A DNA stretch of 56,577 bases from an uncultured bacterium (GTDB lineage: Bacteria; Bacillota_I; Bacilli_A; RFN20; CAG-826), in NCBI GenBank assembly GCA_949299395.1, contig CASGAB010000002.1, positions 177,051-233,627 on the forward strand, given 5' to 3'. Position 1 is the first letter of the stretch, and each line of letters begins with the position of its first letter. The notes beneath the pieces were generated by a model. That model made no database searches. It was not told the DNA's origin and saw only the letters and a program-made list of their open reading frames with translations. Below, piece after piece: positions 10,948-19,692 of this stretch. The position numbers and the translations under genes are program-made.

Positions 10948-12328
10948 ATCTTTTAGCGTTTTTAATTTCGCTAGTTAAATTTTTTTCTTTTTTATAAAAA
11001 TAAGTTTCATATTTTAAAAGATTGACTTCTCCAACATAGGAGCCTTTTTTTACGTCTTTTATTTTTGCTAAATAAATTGTAGCGTCATCTTTTTTAGTTA
11101 AATTAAGTAATAAATCCATAGCTACTTTTAAATATTCATCTTTTAAAGGCGAACCATTTAAAATAATTAAAATATGAGGGCTATGTTCATTTGCTAAATG
11201 TAGATAATAATCGTCTTTTTTAGCAATTTTAAAAGTTAATTCATTGTTTTGAACATTGTTTTTTCCGAAACCAATTTTGATATTTTCGTATTCAATAAAA
11301 TAAGGCGAAATTGCTTTAATTTTATTTTCTTTAATGTGTTTATTTTTAATTTTTATTAAGTTTCTTTTTTTAAGCTCATCGATAAGTTCATTGTAATCCG
11401 ATTCATTATAGATATCTTTTAAAGCCATAATATTATCGATATAGCCGATTTCTTCATTAGTTTCACTTAAAAAGTTTTGAGCTAAATTAATGGTTTGTTT
11501 TGCTTTTTTATATACCTTATATAAATAAGAAAGATTGCTTGAAGCATTATAGTTAACTTTTAATGGTATTTCTTTATCGTCATAAGTAAAAGAAGACGCG
11601 CCTTTAGGAATATCGTTCATGATTGTTAAAAAATAATCAGCATATTCTCGATAAGCAAGGTTCTTTTTAGCTTTTTCGATATCTTTTTCTAAGGTTTCTT
11701 TTTTAGTTTCTAAACTTTTTCTTTTTCTTTTAAGTTGAGAAATTAAAGAATTGTATTTTTCTTTTAAATATTTATTTTCTAAATTCTCGATATATTCATT
11801 TTCTTTTTTTAATTCATTTGTAACATCAAATTCTTTTGTAAATTCAATTCTTTGAGGAGGAAGATAAATTGTATTTTGAATTAATGGGTGAGAAGTTTCT
11901 AAAGAATGATAGCGATAAGCAATTTCAATTCTGTTTTTATTTAATAAAATTAAGTTTGTATTGCCTTTAAAAACTTCAAAAAGAAGATGATATTCGATTT
12001 TATCGTATGTATCAGTAGTTTTAATAAATTTAAAATCTATAATTGAATCAGAATTATAAATTGATGCTTCAATAAAACAGGAATTTAATAATTTCGATTT
12101 TAAGTTATGTAAAAATAAAGAAGATAAAGTTTCTTTATATTTTTTATCGATTAAAGAAACGAAAGGAAGTTGAGAAGTTAAAGATAATAAAAGATGTTTA
12201 GCGTTTGATCTAGAAAAAGAAAATAAATAATCAAGCGATGATAATTCGTTGATTTTATTTAAATAAGCACCTTTTAAATTCTCGTTGATTTCCTCGATTC
12301 TATTCTTCAAAAAGTCGATTTTATTCAT
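10937..12328 (-). CDS. RqcH/NFACT-family protein, shortened
   Basis: Related to RqcH/Rqc2, which binds stalled 50S subunits and recruits tRNA-Ala for tailing. It has 463 residues against about 570 in Bacillus-type proteins. The N-terminal NFACT-N domain, a central coiled coil ('YNSLISQLKRKRKSLETKK') and NFACT-R ('IGFGKNNVQNNELTFKIAK') are visible. By eye alignment the DR pair needed for tRNA binding reads Asp-Ser ('NSDSIIDFKF'), and the helix-hairpin-helix region seems reduced. Start 12328 is preferred over an ATG at 12346: TATAAT (12338-12343) lies 9 nt before it, inside the longer reading. Stop is TAG. Confidence 0.8.
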   Translation of the reverse strand: MNKIDFLKNRIEEINENLKGAYLNKINELSSLDYLFSFSRSNAKHLLLSLTSQLPFVSLIDKKYKETLSSLFLHNLKSKLLNSCFIEASIYNSDSIIDFKFIKTTDTYDKIEYHLLFEVFKGNTNLILLNKNRIEIAYRYHSLETSHPLIQNTIYLPPQRIEFTKEFDVTNELKKENEYIENLENKYLKEKYNSLISQLKRKRKSLETKKETLEKDIEKAKKNLAYREYADYFLTIMNDIPKGASSFTYDDKEIPLKVNYNASSNLSYLYKVYKKAKQTINLAQNFLSETNEEIGYIDNIMALKDIYNESDYNELIDELKKRNLIKIKNKHIKENKIKAISPYFIEYENIKIGFGKNNVQNNELTFKIAKKDDYYLHLANEHSPHILIILNGSPLKDEYLKVAMDLLLNLTKKDDATIYLAKIKDVKKGSYVGEVNLLKYETYFYKKEKNLTSEIKNAKRFNL

Positions 12329-12408
12329 ATAATTAGTATTATACATTGTTTTAGGTTGATATTCTTTTTTTAATTGTTGTAATATTAATGAAATTAAAAG
12401 GGAATTTA

Positions 12409-12978
12409 ATGAAAAAAGGTTTACTTATTATTATTAGTGGCCCTAGCGGGGTTGGAAAAGGTACAGTTCGTTCATATATTATGGATGATATTTCTTTAAA
12501 CCTTGCTTTTAGCGTATCTTGTACAACTAGAGCTCCTAGAGAAGGAGAAGTCGATGGGAGAGATTATTTTTTCATTTCTAAAGAAGAATTCGAACAAAAA
12601 ATTAAAGAAGATAGATTTTTAGAACATGCTTATTTCTGCGGTAATTATTACGGAACTTTAAATGATTACGTTGAAAAATTAAGAAATGAAGGTAAAAACG
12701 TTATTGTTGAAATTGAAACTCAAGGCGCAAGACAAATTCTTGCAAAATTAAATGGCGATGATGAAATTTCAATCTTTATTATTCCTCCATCTTTAGAAGA
12801 ACTAGAAAGACGTATTAGAGGAAGAAAAACTGAAACTGAAGAAAAAATTAAAGAAAGATTAGCAAAAGCTGAAGAAGAATTAAAACTCGCCCCTTTATAT
12901 GATTATGTTGTTCAAAATGTAACTCCAAAAACATGTGGAGAAGAGATTAAACAAATCATCAAAAATAAATTAAAATAA
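12409..12978 (+). CDS. gmk: Guanylate kinase
   Basis: Converts GMP to GDP with ATP. The 189-residue protein has P-loop 'GPSGVGKGT', GMP-site motifs 'TTRAPREGEVDGRDYFFI' and 'EIETQGARQI', and the lid 'RRIRGRKTE'. Start 12409 is chosen over ATG 12388 because AAGGGA lies 5-7 nt upstream. It is the first plus-strand gene of the cluster and is divergent from the NFACT gene; TAATAT at 12380-12385 may be its -10 box. It is followed after 4 nt by priA; rpoZ and coaBC, which sit between them in Bacillus, are absent. Confidence 0.95.
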   Translation: MKKGLLIIISGPSGVGKGTVRSYIMDDISLNLAFSVSCTTRAPREGEVDGRDYFFISKEEFEQKIKEDRFLEHAYFCGNYYGTLNDYVEKLRNEGKNVIVEIETQGARQILAKLNGDDEISIFIIPPSLEELERRIRGRKTETEEKIKERLAKAEEELKLAPLYDYVVQNVTPKTCGEEIKQIIKNKLK

Positions 12979-12982
12979 TAGT

Positions 12983-15166
12983 GTGAAATATTTACTTTCC
13001 ATTGTTACTGAACATAAAGTTTTAAGATTAGATAGGAATTTCCTATATTTTTCTAATGAACCGGTAAGTGTTGGATCACGTGTTTTTATTAATTTTAATG
13101 GTCAAAATTTGATAGGCTTCGTTTTAAAAACTGAAGGATTTGAAAATTTAGATGAAAAAACAAAGGAATTAGGTTTCAAAATCAAAGAAATTAATGGAAT
13201 TATCGATGAAAAACCTATTATTAATTCTAAATTATTGAAACTTGCCTCTATTTTAAAGGATCGATATGTTTATCCTTTAATCGGAGTTTTAAATACAATG
13301 CTTCCGCCTTCTTTAAGAAGTGAGAAGTCTTTTATTAATAAACCAAAAATCTCATATATTACTTTTTATGAATTGGTCGATGAAACTTATCAAGCGAAGA
13401 ATAAATATGAAGAAAATTTATTAAATAAATTTAAAAATAGTAGCTCACGATTAGTTTTAAAATCTGAAGTTAATGATAGTAAAACATTAGATAATCTTAT
13501 TTCTCTTGGGGTCATTCAAGAAAAGACTGAAGAAAAATATCGTTTTAATACTAAACAAATATTTAAATTTGAAAATGAGTTTGAGTTAAATGAAGAACAA
13601 CAAGGAGTTTTTGATAGAATATGTGTTTCACGTGAAAACATCTATCTTTTAAAGGGTGTCACAGGAAGTGGCAAAACTTTAATTTATATTAAATTAATTG
13701 AAGACGGATTAAAAAATGGTGGTGGAACATTAATTTTAGTTCCTGAAGTTGCTTTAACTCCATTAATGATTTCGCATATTAAATCTTATTTTTATGAAGA
13801 AATTGCAGTTTTACATTCTTCTTTAACAAGTGCAGAAAGATATGATGAATATCGTAAAATTTCATCAGGTAAAGCTCGAATTGTTGTTGGAACTAGAAGT
13901 GCTATTTTTGCTCCTATTTCAAATTTAAAATATATCATTATAGATGAAGAACATGATGAAAGTTATAAACAAGAACAAGATCTTACTTATAATGCAAAAG
14001 AAGTAGCTTTTTATAGAAGTCAAATTGAGGGGTGCAAGGTAATTTTAGGTAGTGCAACTCCATCCGTTGAAACAATGGCTAAAGCAAAAAGCGGAAAATA
14101 TAAACTACTTGAACTACATCAAAAATTTTATAAACAAGAAATCGATATTTCTCTTGTAGATTTTAAAAATAAACTCGTTTTTAAAAAAGGTTCCTCTATC
14201 TTTTCGGATGTTTTAATAGATAAGATAAAGAAATGCATCGATAATAACGAACAAGTTATTTTGATGATTAATAAAAGAGGTTTTTCAACTTCTTTAATTT
14301 GCGATGATTGTGGATATGTTTATAAATGTCCAGACTGTAATATTCCGCTTGTTTATCATAAAGATAATAATGTTTTATTATGTCATCACTGCGATTATAG
14401 AGTTAAATACACTCATAAATGCCCAATTTGTGGATCAATAAACCTTAGATTTAATGGTTATGGAATCGAAAAAGTTAAAGAAGAATTCGAAAGATTATTC
14501 CCTCTTGTACCTTATTTAACTTTAGACTCAGATACATCACCTTCTTTAAATCAAATTGAAGATGTTTTAAATCAATTTAACCTAAAAAAATGTAATGTTT
14601 TAATTGGAACTCAAATTGTTGCAAAAGGACACGATTTTAAAGATGTTTCTTTTGTTGGAATTATTAACGCCGACACACTTTTAAATATTCAATCTTATAA
14701 AGCAAATGAATATACCTATTCTTTACTTGTTCAAACAATTGGAAGAAGTGGAAGATTTAAAAAAGGTGAAGCCGTTGTTCAAACATATAAAAAAGATAAT
14801 AAAGTTATTAATTATGCGATAAATAACGATTATGATGGCTTCTTTGATTATGAAATGAAGGTTAGAAAAAAGTTTAATTATCCACCATTTTCTAACATTA
14901 TTTCTTTAAGAATTGCTTCGCCAATTATCTATGATTTAAAAGTAAAAACTATTGAAATAAAAAGAGAAATAGAGAAAAAATTACCGAATGACTTAGTTGT
15001 ATTAAGTTATGCTCAACAAAAGTTTAAAAAATATTACTCTTATGTTGTTTATATTAAAACTAAAAATTATGGCGTAACAAAGTCATTCCTACAAGCCCTA
15101 TTATTTAAATACCAAACCTTAAAAAACATCCATTTATACCTAAATATTTCACCTTACGACCTATAA
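12983..15166 (+). CDS. priA: Primosomal helicase PriA
   Basis: Superfamily 2 DNA helicase that restarts replication at abandoned forks. The 727-residue protein starts with GTG 4 nt after gmk. Walker A 'GVTGSGKTLIY', DEAH-type 'IIDEEHDESY', and 'LGSATPSVETM' are intact. The zinc-binding insert has paired cysteines in 'CDDCGYVYKCPDC' and 'CHHCDYRVKYTHKCPICGS'. Motifs V/VI read 'VLIGTQIVAKGHDF' and 'QTIGRSGRF'. Length and motifs are typical. In Bacillus the next genes are def, fmt and rsmB; here def and fmt are missing. Confidence 0.95.
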   Translation: MKYLLSIVTEHKVLRLDRNFLYFSNEPVSVGSRVFINFNGQNLIGFVLKTEGFENLDEKTKELGFKIKEINGIIDEKPIINSKLLKLASILKDRYVYPLIGVLNTMLPPSLRSEKSFINKPKISYITFYELVDETYQAKNKYEENLLNKFKNSSSRLVLKSEVNDSKTLDNLISLGVIQEKTEEKYRFNTKQIFKFENEFELNEEQQGVFDRICVSRENIYLLKGVTGSGKTLIYIKLIEDGLKNGGGTLILVPEVALTPLMISHIKSYFYEEIAVLHSSLTSAERYDEYRKISSGKARIVVGTRSAIFAPISNLKYIIIDEEHDESYKQEQDLTYNAKEVAFYRSQIEGCKVILGSATPSVETMAKAKSGKYKLLELHQKFYKQEIDISLVDFKNKLVFKKGSSIFSDVLIDKIKKCIDNNEQVILMINKRGFSTSLICDDCGYVYKCPDCNIPLVYHKDNNVLLCHHCDYRVKYTHKCPICGSINLRFNGYGIEKVKEEFERLFPLVPYLTLDSDTSPSLNQIEDVLNQFNLKKCNVLIGTQIVAKGHDFKDVSFVGIINADTLLNIQSYKANEYTYSLLVQTIGRSGRFKKGEAVVQTYKKDNKVINYAINNDYDGFFDYEMKVRKKFNYPPFSNIISLRIASPIIYDLKVKTIEIKREIEKKLPNDLVVLSYAQQKFKKYYSYVVYIKTKNYGVTKSFLQALLFKYQTLKNIHLYLNISPYDL

Positions 15167-15170
15167 AGTT

Positions 15171-15199
15171 TTGATTTTATGGTTATTATCATATATGAT
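15171..15199 (+). promoter_or_regulatory. Promoter of the DUF1904-like / rsmB / rlmN / prpC / prkC / rpe operon
   Basis: TTGATT (15171-15176), a 17-nt spacer and TATGAT (15194-15199) match a housekeeping promoter. The -10 box lies inside a perfect 22-bp palindrome (15183-15204; half-site TTATTATCATA), so a repressor bound there would block initiation. Confidence 0.6.
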
Positions 15200-15204
15200 A
15201 ATAA
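15183..15204. repeat. Perfect 22-bp palindrome over the -10 box
   Basis: Half-site TTATTATCATA repeated inverted with no spacer, centred between 15193 and 15194. It overlaps the -10 element of the promoter at 15171-15199 and ends 26 nt before the start codon. It is operator-like; AT-richness makes chance palindromes more likely than usual. Confidence 0.5.
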
Positions 15205-15230
15205 AGTCAATAAAACGAGGTAGATAAAGA

Positions 15231-15764
15231 ATGATTACAATTAAAATTTTTGGTGTTGACCCATATTTATTAAGAAATATTTCAAAGGATGCAACAAAAA
15301 AGATTGCTGATTTATATGAAATTAGTGCTGATGAAGTTAATTTTTTAGCACCAGAATGTTTATATGTTCATAATGGAATCGAACAAAATACTTGGAACAT
15401 TTTAGTCGAAGTTCATGCTCCTAAAAAAGTTTCGGTTTTAGAAGAAGATGCATTTAAAATCATCAAACAATATTTAAAAGATGTTGCGATAAATATCGAA
15501 TGTATTTTCTATTATTTTTCTAGCGATAATTATCATTATTCATTTAATACTGATTATCCTCGTTTTATGAGCGAAGAAAATTTAGTCAATGTCGATTATG
15601 ATGAAACTGATGATTACTATGAAGAAGAAGATGATGATGAATGCGAATGTGAACATTGTCGTCATGATCACGATGATGGAGATGAAGAAGAACCAAGTGA
15701 AGACGATTTATATTTAGGAAACGCTTTTGAAGGTTTTGAAGATAAAATTAATAAAAAGAATTAA
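15231..15764 (+). CDS. DUF1904-like protein with an acidic Cys/His tail
   Basis: A 177-residue protein of unknown function. Residues 1-110 resemble the DUF1904 family, a tautomerase-like fold ('FGVDPYLLRNISKDATKKIA', 'ILVEVHAP'). Residues 121-160 are strongly acidic and hold a cluster Cys138, Cys140, His142, Cys143, His145, His147, which could bind a metal. A conserved tail 'LYLGNAFEGFEDKIN' ends the protein. The ribosome site GAGGTAG is 9 nt upstream. It occupies the place of def/fmt between priA and the rsmB homologue. The family call is by eye. Confidence 0.55.
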   Translation: MITIKIFGVDPYLLRNISKDATKKIADLYEISADEVNFLAPECLYVHNGIEQNTWNILVEVHAPKKVSVLEEDAFKIIKQYLKDVAINIECIFYYFSSDNYHYSFNTDYPRFMSEENLVNVDYDETDDYYEEEDDDECECEHCRHDHDDGDEEEPSEDDLYLGNAFEGFEDKINKKN

Positions 15765-15772
15765 GAATTTGT

Positions 15773-17011
15773 ATGGATGTTTATAAAGTAGCTTTTCAAG
15801 TAATCAAAAATGTTATCGATAAAGAATTTGATTTAAAAAATTCTTTAAAGAAAGAAACAAAAGAAGCAACTAGAGGTGAAAGTATTGAAATCTCTCAAAT
15901 TGCTGGTGTTTTTTTTCGTAACTTTTTTACTATTAAACATCTTGCTGAAATTTTAAATTTTAAAGATGAAGAAGAAATCATTCATTTAGGTTTACTTTAT
16001 GTAAATAATGCCTTTAGAAAAAAAGTTGATCCAAATAAGATGTTCAATGACTTTTTAATGTTTATTATTCAAAAGAAACATCAATTATCAAAAGATGAAA
16101 TTTTCTATATTAAAGATGTCATTTCTAAAAAGAGAAGTTTTGATTTCTTTGATATTAAAAAAGGAACTTTAAAATTTTATTCTTTAAGATTTAATAAACC
16201 TGAATGGTTAATCAAACTTATTACTAAACAATTTGGTAAAAAAGATGGTTTAGCAATAATTTATGAAATGTCAGCTATGCCTCAACAATTTGTTAGAGTA
16301 AGTTATGCAAAATCTTTTACTCCAACAATGGCTTTTAAAAGAATAAACGATGATACTTATGAATATACAAATCCAACTTCAATAAGAAAAGAAGACGCTT
16401 TTCATGATGGAAAAATTTATTTAACTCAACTTGCAATTTTTGGAATTTTTTCTTCAATCGATTTTCAAAATTCTAATTTAACTTGCTATTTAGGCGAATC
16501 AAATACAATTGCTTTAGATTTTTTTAAAAAGTTTGTCGATAAAAACAATACTTTGAATTTTGTTAGTAAAAATAATCGTTTAACTTATAAAGTTTTTGAT
16601 GAAATTAAATCTCATAAATTAAATGAAACTCATTTCTTTGAAACTGAAGAAACAGGTTTAATGTCTGTTTTATCAACTAAACAAGATTTAATTTTATATG
16701 TACCTAAATCTTCAAACTTTGAACTTTTTAGAAGAAATCCTGAATATGGCGTTTATTTTGATATTGATTCTTTAGATAAAATCATTTCTGAAATGAGAAG
16801 TGGCCTTAAAGAAATTTCTTCTTATTTAGAAGTTAATGGAACTTTATTTTATGTTGTTCCTACAATTAATCAAAAAGAAACTAGAAACATTGTTTCTGAA
16901 TTTATCGAAAATAATAATGGAAACTTCGCTTTAGAAGAAGAAAAAATGTTCTTACCAAATAAAGAAGGTAATTCTATTCTTTATTTTGCAAAAATTAGGA
17001 GAGTTAAATAA
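15773..17011 (+). CDS. RsmB-family protein lacking the catalytic cysteines (probable pseudo-methyltransferase)
   Basis: A 412-residue homologue of the 16S rRNA m5C967 methyltransferase RsmB by synteny (directly before rlmN) and layout: a NusB-like N-terminal domain (1-125), a linker 'NKPEWLIKLITKQFG' and a Rossmann-like C-terminal domain. The active-site motifs are gone. The SAM loop reads 'LTCYLGESNT' (236-245) instead of a CAAPGGKT-type loop. The PC motif reads 'VPKSSNFELFRRNPE' with Lys312 at the cysteine position. The TC motif reads 'LFYVVPTINQKE' with Pro at the cysteine. The frame is fully open, so this is a conserved protein rather than an obvious pseudogene. It may bind RNA without methylating. 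Confidence 0.75.
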   Translation: MDVYKVAFQVIKNVIDKEFDLKNSLKKETKEATRGESIEISQIAGVFFRNFFTIKHLAEILNFKDEEEIIHLGLLYVNNAFRKKVDPNKMFNDFLMFIIQKKHQLSKDEIFYIKDVISKKRSFDFFDIKKGTLKFYSLRFNKPEWLIKLITKQFGKKDGLAIIYEMSAMPQQFVRVSYAKSFTPTMAFKRINDDTYEYTNPTSIRKEDAFHDGKIYLTQLAIFGIFSSIDFQNSNLTCYLGESNTIALDFFKKFVDKNNTLNFVSKNNRLTYKVFDEIKSHKLNETHFFETEETGLMSVLSTKQDLILYVPKSSNFELFRRNPEYGVYFDIDSLDKIISEMRSGLKEISSYLEVNGTLFYVVPTINQKETRNIVSEFIENNNGNFALEEEKMFLPNKEGNSILYFAKIRRVK

Positions 17012-18060
17012 TGTATAATCTTTACGATTTTAAAATAGAAAAATTAGAAGATTTACTTGTTAATAAATATTTCCAAAAGAAATATCGTGCAACTCAACTT
17101 TTCAAATGGATCTATGAAAAAAGAGTTAATGATTTTGATAAAATGAGTGATATTTCTCTTGCTTTTAAAGAAATTTTAAAAACTGATTTTTGTTTAGATA
17201 AACCTAAAATTTTTAAAAAACAAGTTAGTAAAGACGGAACAATTAAGCTTCTACTTGAAATGAAAGATGGAAACTTAGTTGAAACTGTTTTAATGAGATA
17301 TAACTATGGAAATGTTGGCTGTGTTTCTTCTCAAGTTGGATGTAATATGGGCTGCGCCTTCTGTGCTTCAGGTTTTTTAAAGAAGAAAAGAGATTTAACT
17401 GCTGGAGAAATGGTCGGTGAAATCTTAATTTTAGATGAATTATTAAAAGAAGAAGATGAAAATAAAAGAGTTACTCATGTTGTTGTTATGGGAACTGGCG
17501 AACCTTTTGATAATTATGATAACGTTTTAGATTTTATTCGAATTTTAAATCACCCTTATGGATTTGCAATTGGTGCAAGACATTTAACTGTTTCAACATG
17601 CGGACTTGTTGAGGGAATTAGAAAATATGCTGAAGAACATCTTCAAATTAATTTAGCTATTTCTTTACATGCTCCAAATGATGAAATTAGAAATAAACTT
17701 ATGCCAATTTCATTAAAATATCCATTAAATGAACTTATGGATGCAGTTAAATATTATGAAAAAGAAGCGGGAAGAAGAGTAACTTTTGAATATATTCTTC
17801 TTAAAGGTATTAACGATTCTAAAGAAAATGCAAAAGAATTAGCAAAATTAATCAAAGGAACATTAGCTTACGTTAATTTGATTCCTTATAACCCAATTAA
17901 AGAATTGGTTTATCAAAGAAGTGATGAAAGTAGTGTTCATGATTTTTTAGATACATTAACAAAATTAGGTGTTACTGCAACTATTAGAAAGGAATTTGGA
18001 ACAGATATAGATGCCGCATGTGGTCAATTGAGGGCTAAAAATGAAAACAAAAATTTATAA
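17011..18060 (+). CDS. rlmN: Dual-specificity 23S rRNA / tRNA adenosine-C2 methyltransferase RlmN
   Basis: Radical SAM enzyme methylating A2503 of 23S rRNA and A37 of some tRNAs. The 349-residue protein has the [4Fe-4S] motif CxxxCxxC in 'GCNMGCAFCASG', the methyl-carrier cysteine in 'DIDAACGQL' near the C-terminus, and 'MGTGEPFDNYDNV'. Ribosome site AGGAGA. It overlaps the last base of the upstream stop codon and overlaps prpC by 20 bp, so it is translationally coupled on both sides. Confidence 0.96.
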   Translation: MYNLYDFKIEKLEDLLVNKYFQKKYRATQLFKWIYEKRVNDFDKMSDISLAFKEILKTDFCLDKPKIFKKQVSKDGTIKLLLEMKDGNLVETVLMRYNYGNVGCVSSQVGCNMGCAFCASGFLKKKRDLTAGEMVGEILILDELLKEEDENKRVTHVVVMGTGEPFDNYDNVLDFIRILNHPYGFAIGARHLTVSTCGLVEGIRKYAEEHLQINLAISLHAPNDEIRNKLMPISLKYPLNELMDAVKYYEKEAGRRVTFEYILLKGINDSKENAKELAKLIKGTLAYVNLIPYNPIKELVYQRSDESSVHDFLDTLTKLGVTATIRKEFGTDIDAACGQLRAKNENKNL

Positions 18061-18802
18061 GGGAAAATATTCCTTTTTATGCGATATAGGAAAGGTTAGA
18101 AAAACAAATGAAGATCGAGTAAAAGCTCTATCTAATTCTTTTAATAATGTTTTACTTGTTGTTGCTGATGGAATGGGCGGGCATCGAAAAGGCGAATTTG
18201 CTTCAAGTGAAGTTGTTGAAACTTTAGGAAAAGAATTCCTCAAAAAAGGTCATTTCACTTCCTTTTTCGATGCTCATTATTGGCTTTGTTCAACAGTAAA
18301 AAAAATTAATAAAAGAATTTTCAATCTTCAAGATAGTGATGAAAAATATCGTGGAATGGGTTCAACTGTAACAGTTGTTTTAATTTACAAAAGAAGACTC
18401 ATGGTTTTAAATGCTGGCGATTCGAGATGCTATGCAATTAAAGATGGAAAACTTGAACTTTTAACTGAAGATCAAACTTATGTTAGATATTTAATTAACT
18501 CTGGTCAAATTAGTGAAACTCAAGCTTTAACTCATCCTAAAAGACATTATTTAACGAATGCAATCGGACTTTTCCCAACATTCTCATATGATTTAAATAT
18601 TTATGAATATCGTGGTGAAACACTCTTTTTATGTAGCGATGGACTTTATAATAATGTTTCTGCATCTGATATTGAAGCAAACTTAAAATCAAACAATTCT
18701 GTTGATGATAAAGTACGTTCGCTTGTTAATTTAGCTAATTATAATGGTGGAAGCGATAATATTTCCTGTGTTTTATGGGAGCCTATAGATGATAAAGATT
18801 AA
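18041..18802 (+). CDS. prpC: PP2C-type serine/threonine phosphatase
   Basis: Dephosphorylates targets of the neighbouring kinase. The 253-residue protein has the PP2C metal motifs 'VVADGMGGHRKGE', 'LNAGDSRCYAI', 'LCSDGLYNNVS' and 'GGSDNISCVL', and the start motif 'CDIGKVRKTNEDR'. It overlaps rlmN by 20 bp and the kinase by 14 bp. Complete and expected to be active. Confidence 0.95.
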   Translation: MKTKIYKGKYSFLCDIGKVRKTNEDRVKALSNSFNNVLLVVADGMGGHRKGEFASSEVVETLGKEFLKKGHFTSFFDAHYWLCSTVKKINKRIFNLQDSDEKYRGMGSTVTVVLIYKRRLMVLNAGDSRCYAIKDGKLELLTEDQTYVRYLINSGQISETQALTHPKRHYLTNAIGLFPTFSYDLNIYEYRGETLFLCSDGLYNNVSASDIEANLKSNNSVDDKVRSLVNLANYNGGSDNISCVLWEPIDDKD

Positions 18803-19685
18803 TGATTTAATCGATGATAGATATAAAATCAAAGCTAGCATCGGTCATGGTGGTATGAGCGATGTTTTTGAAGGCTATGATATAGTCATGAAAAGACCTG
18901 TAGCTTTAAAGATTTTAAACGAGGAATCTGTTAATAGCCCTCAAAATTTAATTCGTTTTGAAAATGAAGCTCGAATTGCTGCAAGTTTATATCATCCAAA
19001 TATTGTAAGAATTTATAATTACGGAAGTTATGAAGGCGCACTATTTATTGTTAACGAACTTCAAAAAGGTCAAACAATTAGAGATACATTAAACTTTAAA
19101 AAATTTCTCTCTTTACCTGAAAGTTGTCAAATAATGATTCAAATTCTTGAGGCATTAAGTTTTATTCATTCAAAAGGAATAATTCATAGAGATATTAAAC
19201 CTCAAAATATCTTTTATGGAAGTGATGGAATAGCTAAAATTGCTGATTTTGGAATTTCAATGTTTAAACACTATAACTTAAATATTGATGAACCAAAAAA
19301 AGTTGTTGGAACTCCTCAATATTTAGCTCCAGAGGTTATTAAAGGATATAAACCAAACGAGCAATCAGATATTTATGCAGCCGGAGTTACTTTTTTTGAA
19401 CTTTTAACTGGATATTTACCTTATGATGATGAAAATGCAAATAAAGTTGCGCTTGATCATGTTAAAAAAGATATTCCTTCACCACTTCAATATATGCCTG
19501 ATTTACCACAAAAATGTGAGGATATTGTATTAAAAGCTACTTCAAAAGATTTAACTTTCCGTTATCAAAGTGCTGAAGAAATGTTAGATGATGTTAAAGA
19601 ACTTTATGAAGATAAAGAAATCATTAAAAAATCGACTCCGCTATTTAATCGTTTATTTGGAATGATTAAGAAAAATATTGGATAA
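18789..19685 (+). CDS. prkC: PrkC-like Ser/Thr protein kinase, catalytic domain only
   Basis: Hanks-type kinase of 298 residues. The glycine loop 'IGHGGMSDVFEG' (18-29), Lys41 in 'VALKIL', 'HRDIKPQN' (133-140), 'DFG' (153-155) and 'GTPQYLAPEV' are all intact, so it should be active. Bacillus-type PrkC is about 650 residues with a membrane helix and extracellular PASTA repeats; this protein stops 20-25 residues after the kinase domain with a basic tail and has neither. It is therefore predicted to be cytosolic. It overlaps prpC by 14 bp and rpe starts 7 nt downstream; rsgA, found here in Bacillus, is missing. Confidence 0.92.
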   Translation: MIKINDLIDDRYKIKASIGHGGMSDVFEGYDIVMKRPVALKILNEESVNSPQNLIRFENEARIAASLYHPNIVRIYNYGSYEGALFIVNELQKGQTIRDTLNFKKFLSLPESCQIMIQILEALSFIHSKGIIHRDIKPQNIFYGSDGIAKIADFGISMFKHYNLNIDEPKKVVGTPQYLAPEVIKGYKPNEQSDIYAAGVTFFELLTGYLPYDDENANKVALDHVKKDIPSPLQYMPDLPQKCEDIVLKATSKDLTFRYQSAEEMLDDVKELYEDKEIIKKSTPLFNRLFGMIKKNIG

Positions 19686-19692
19686 TATTAAT

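Noticed and set aside
12329-12346. Upstream ATG for the NFACT gene adding six residues
   Set aside because: This stretch contains the TATAAT box that fits as the promoter of a leaderless start at 12328.
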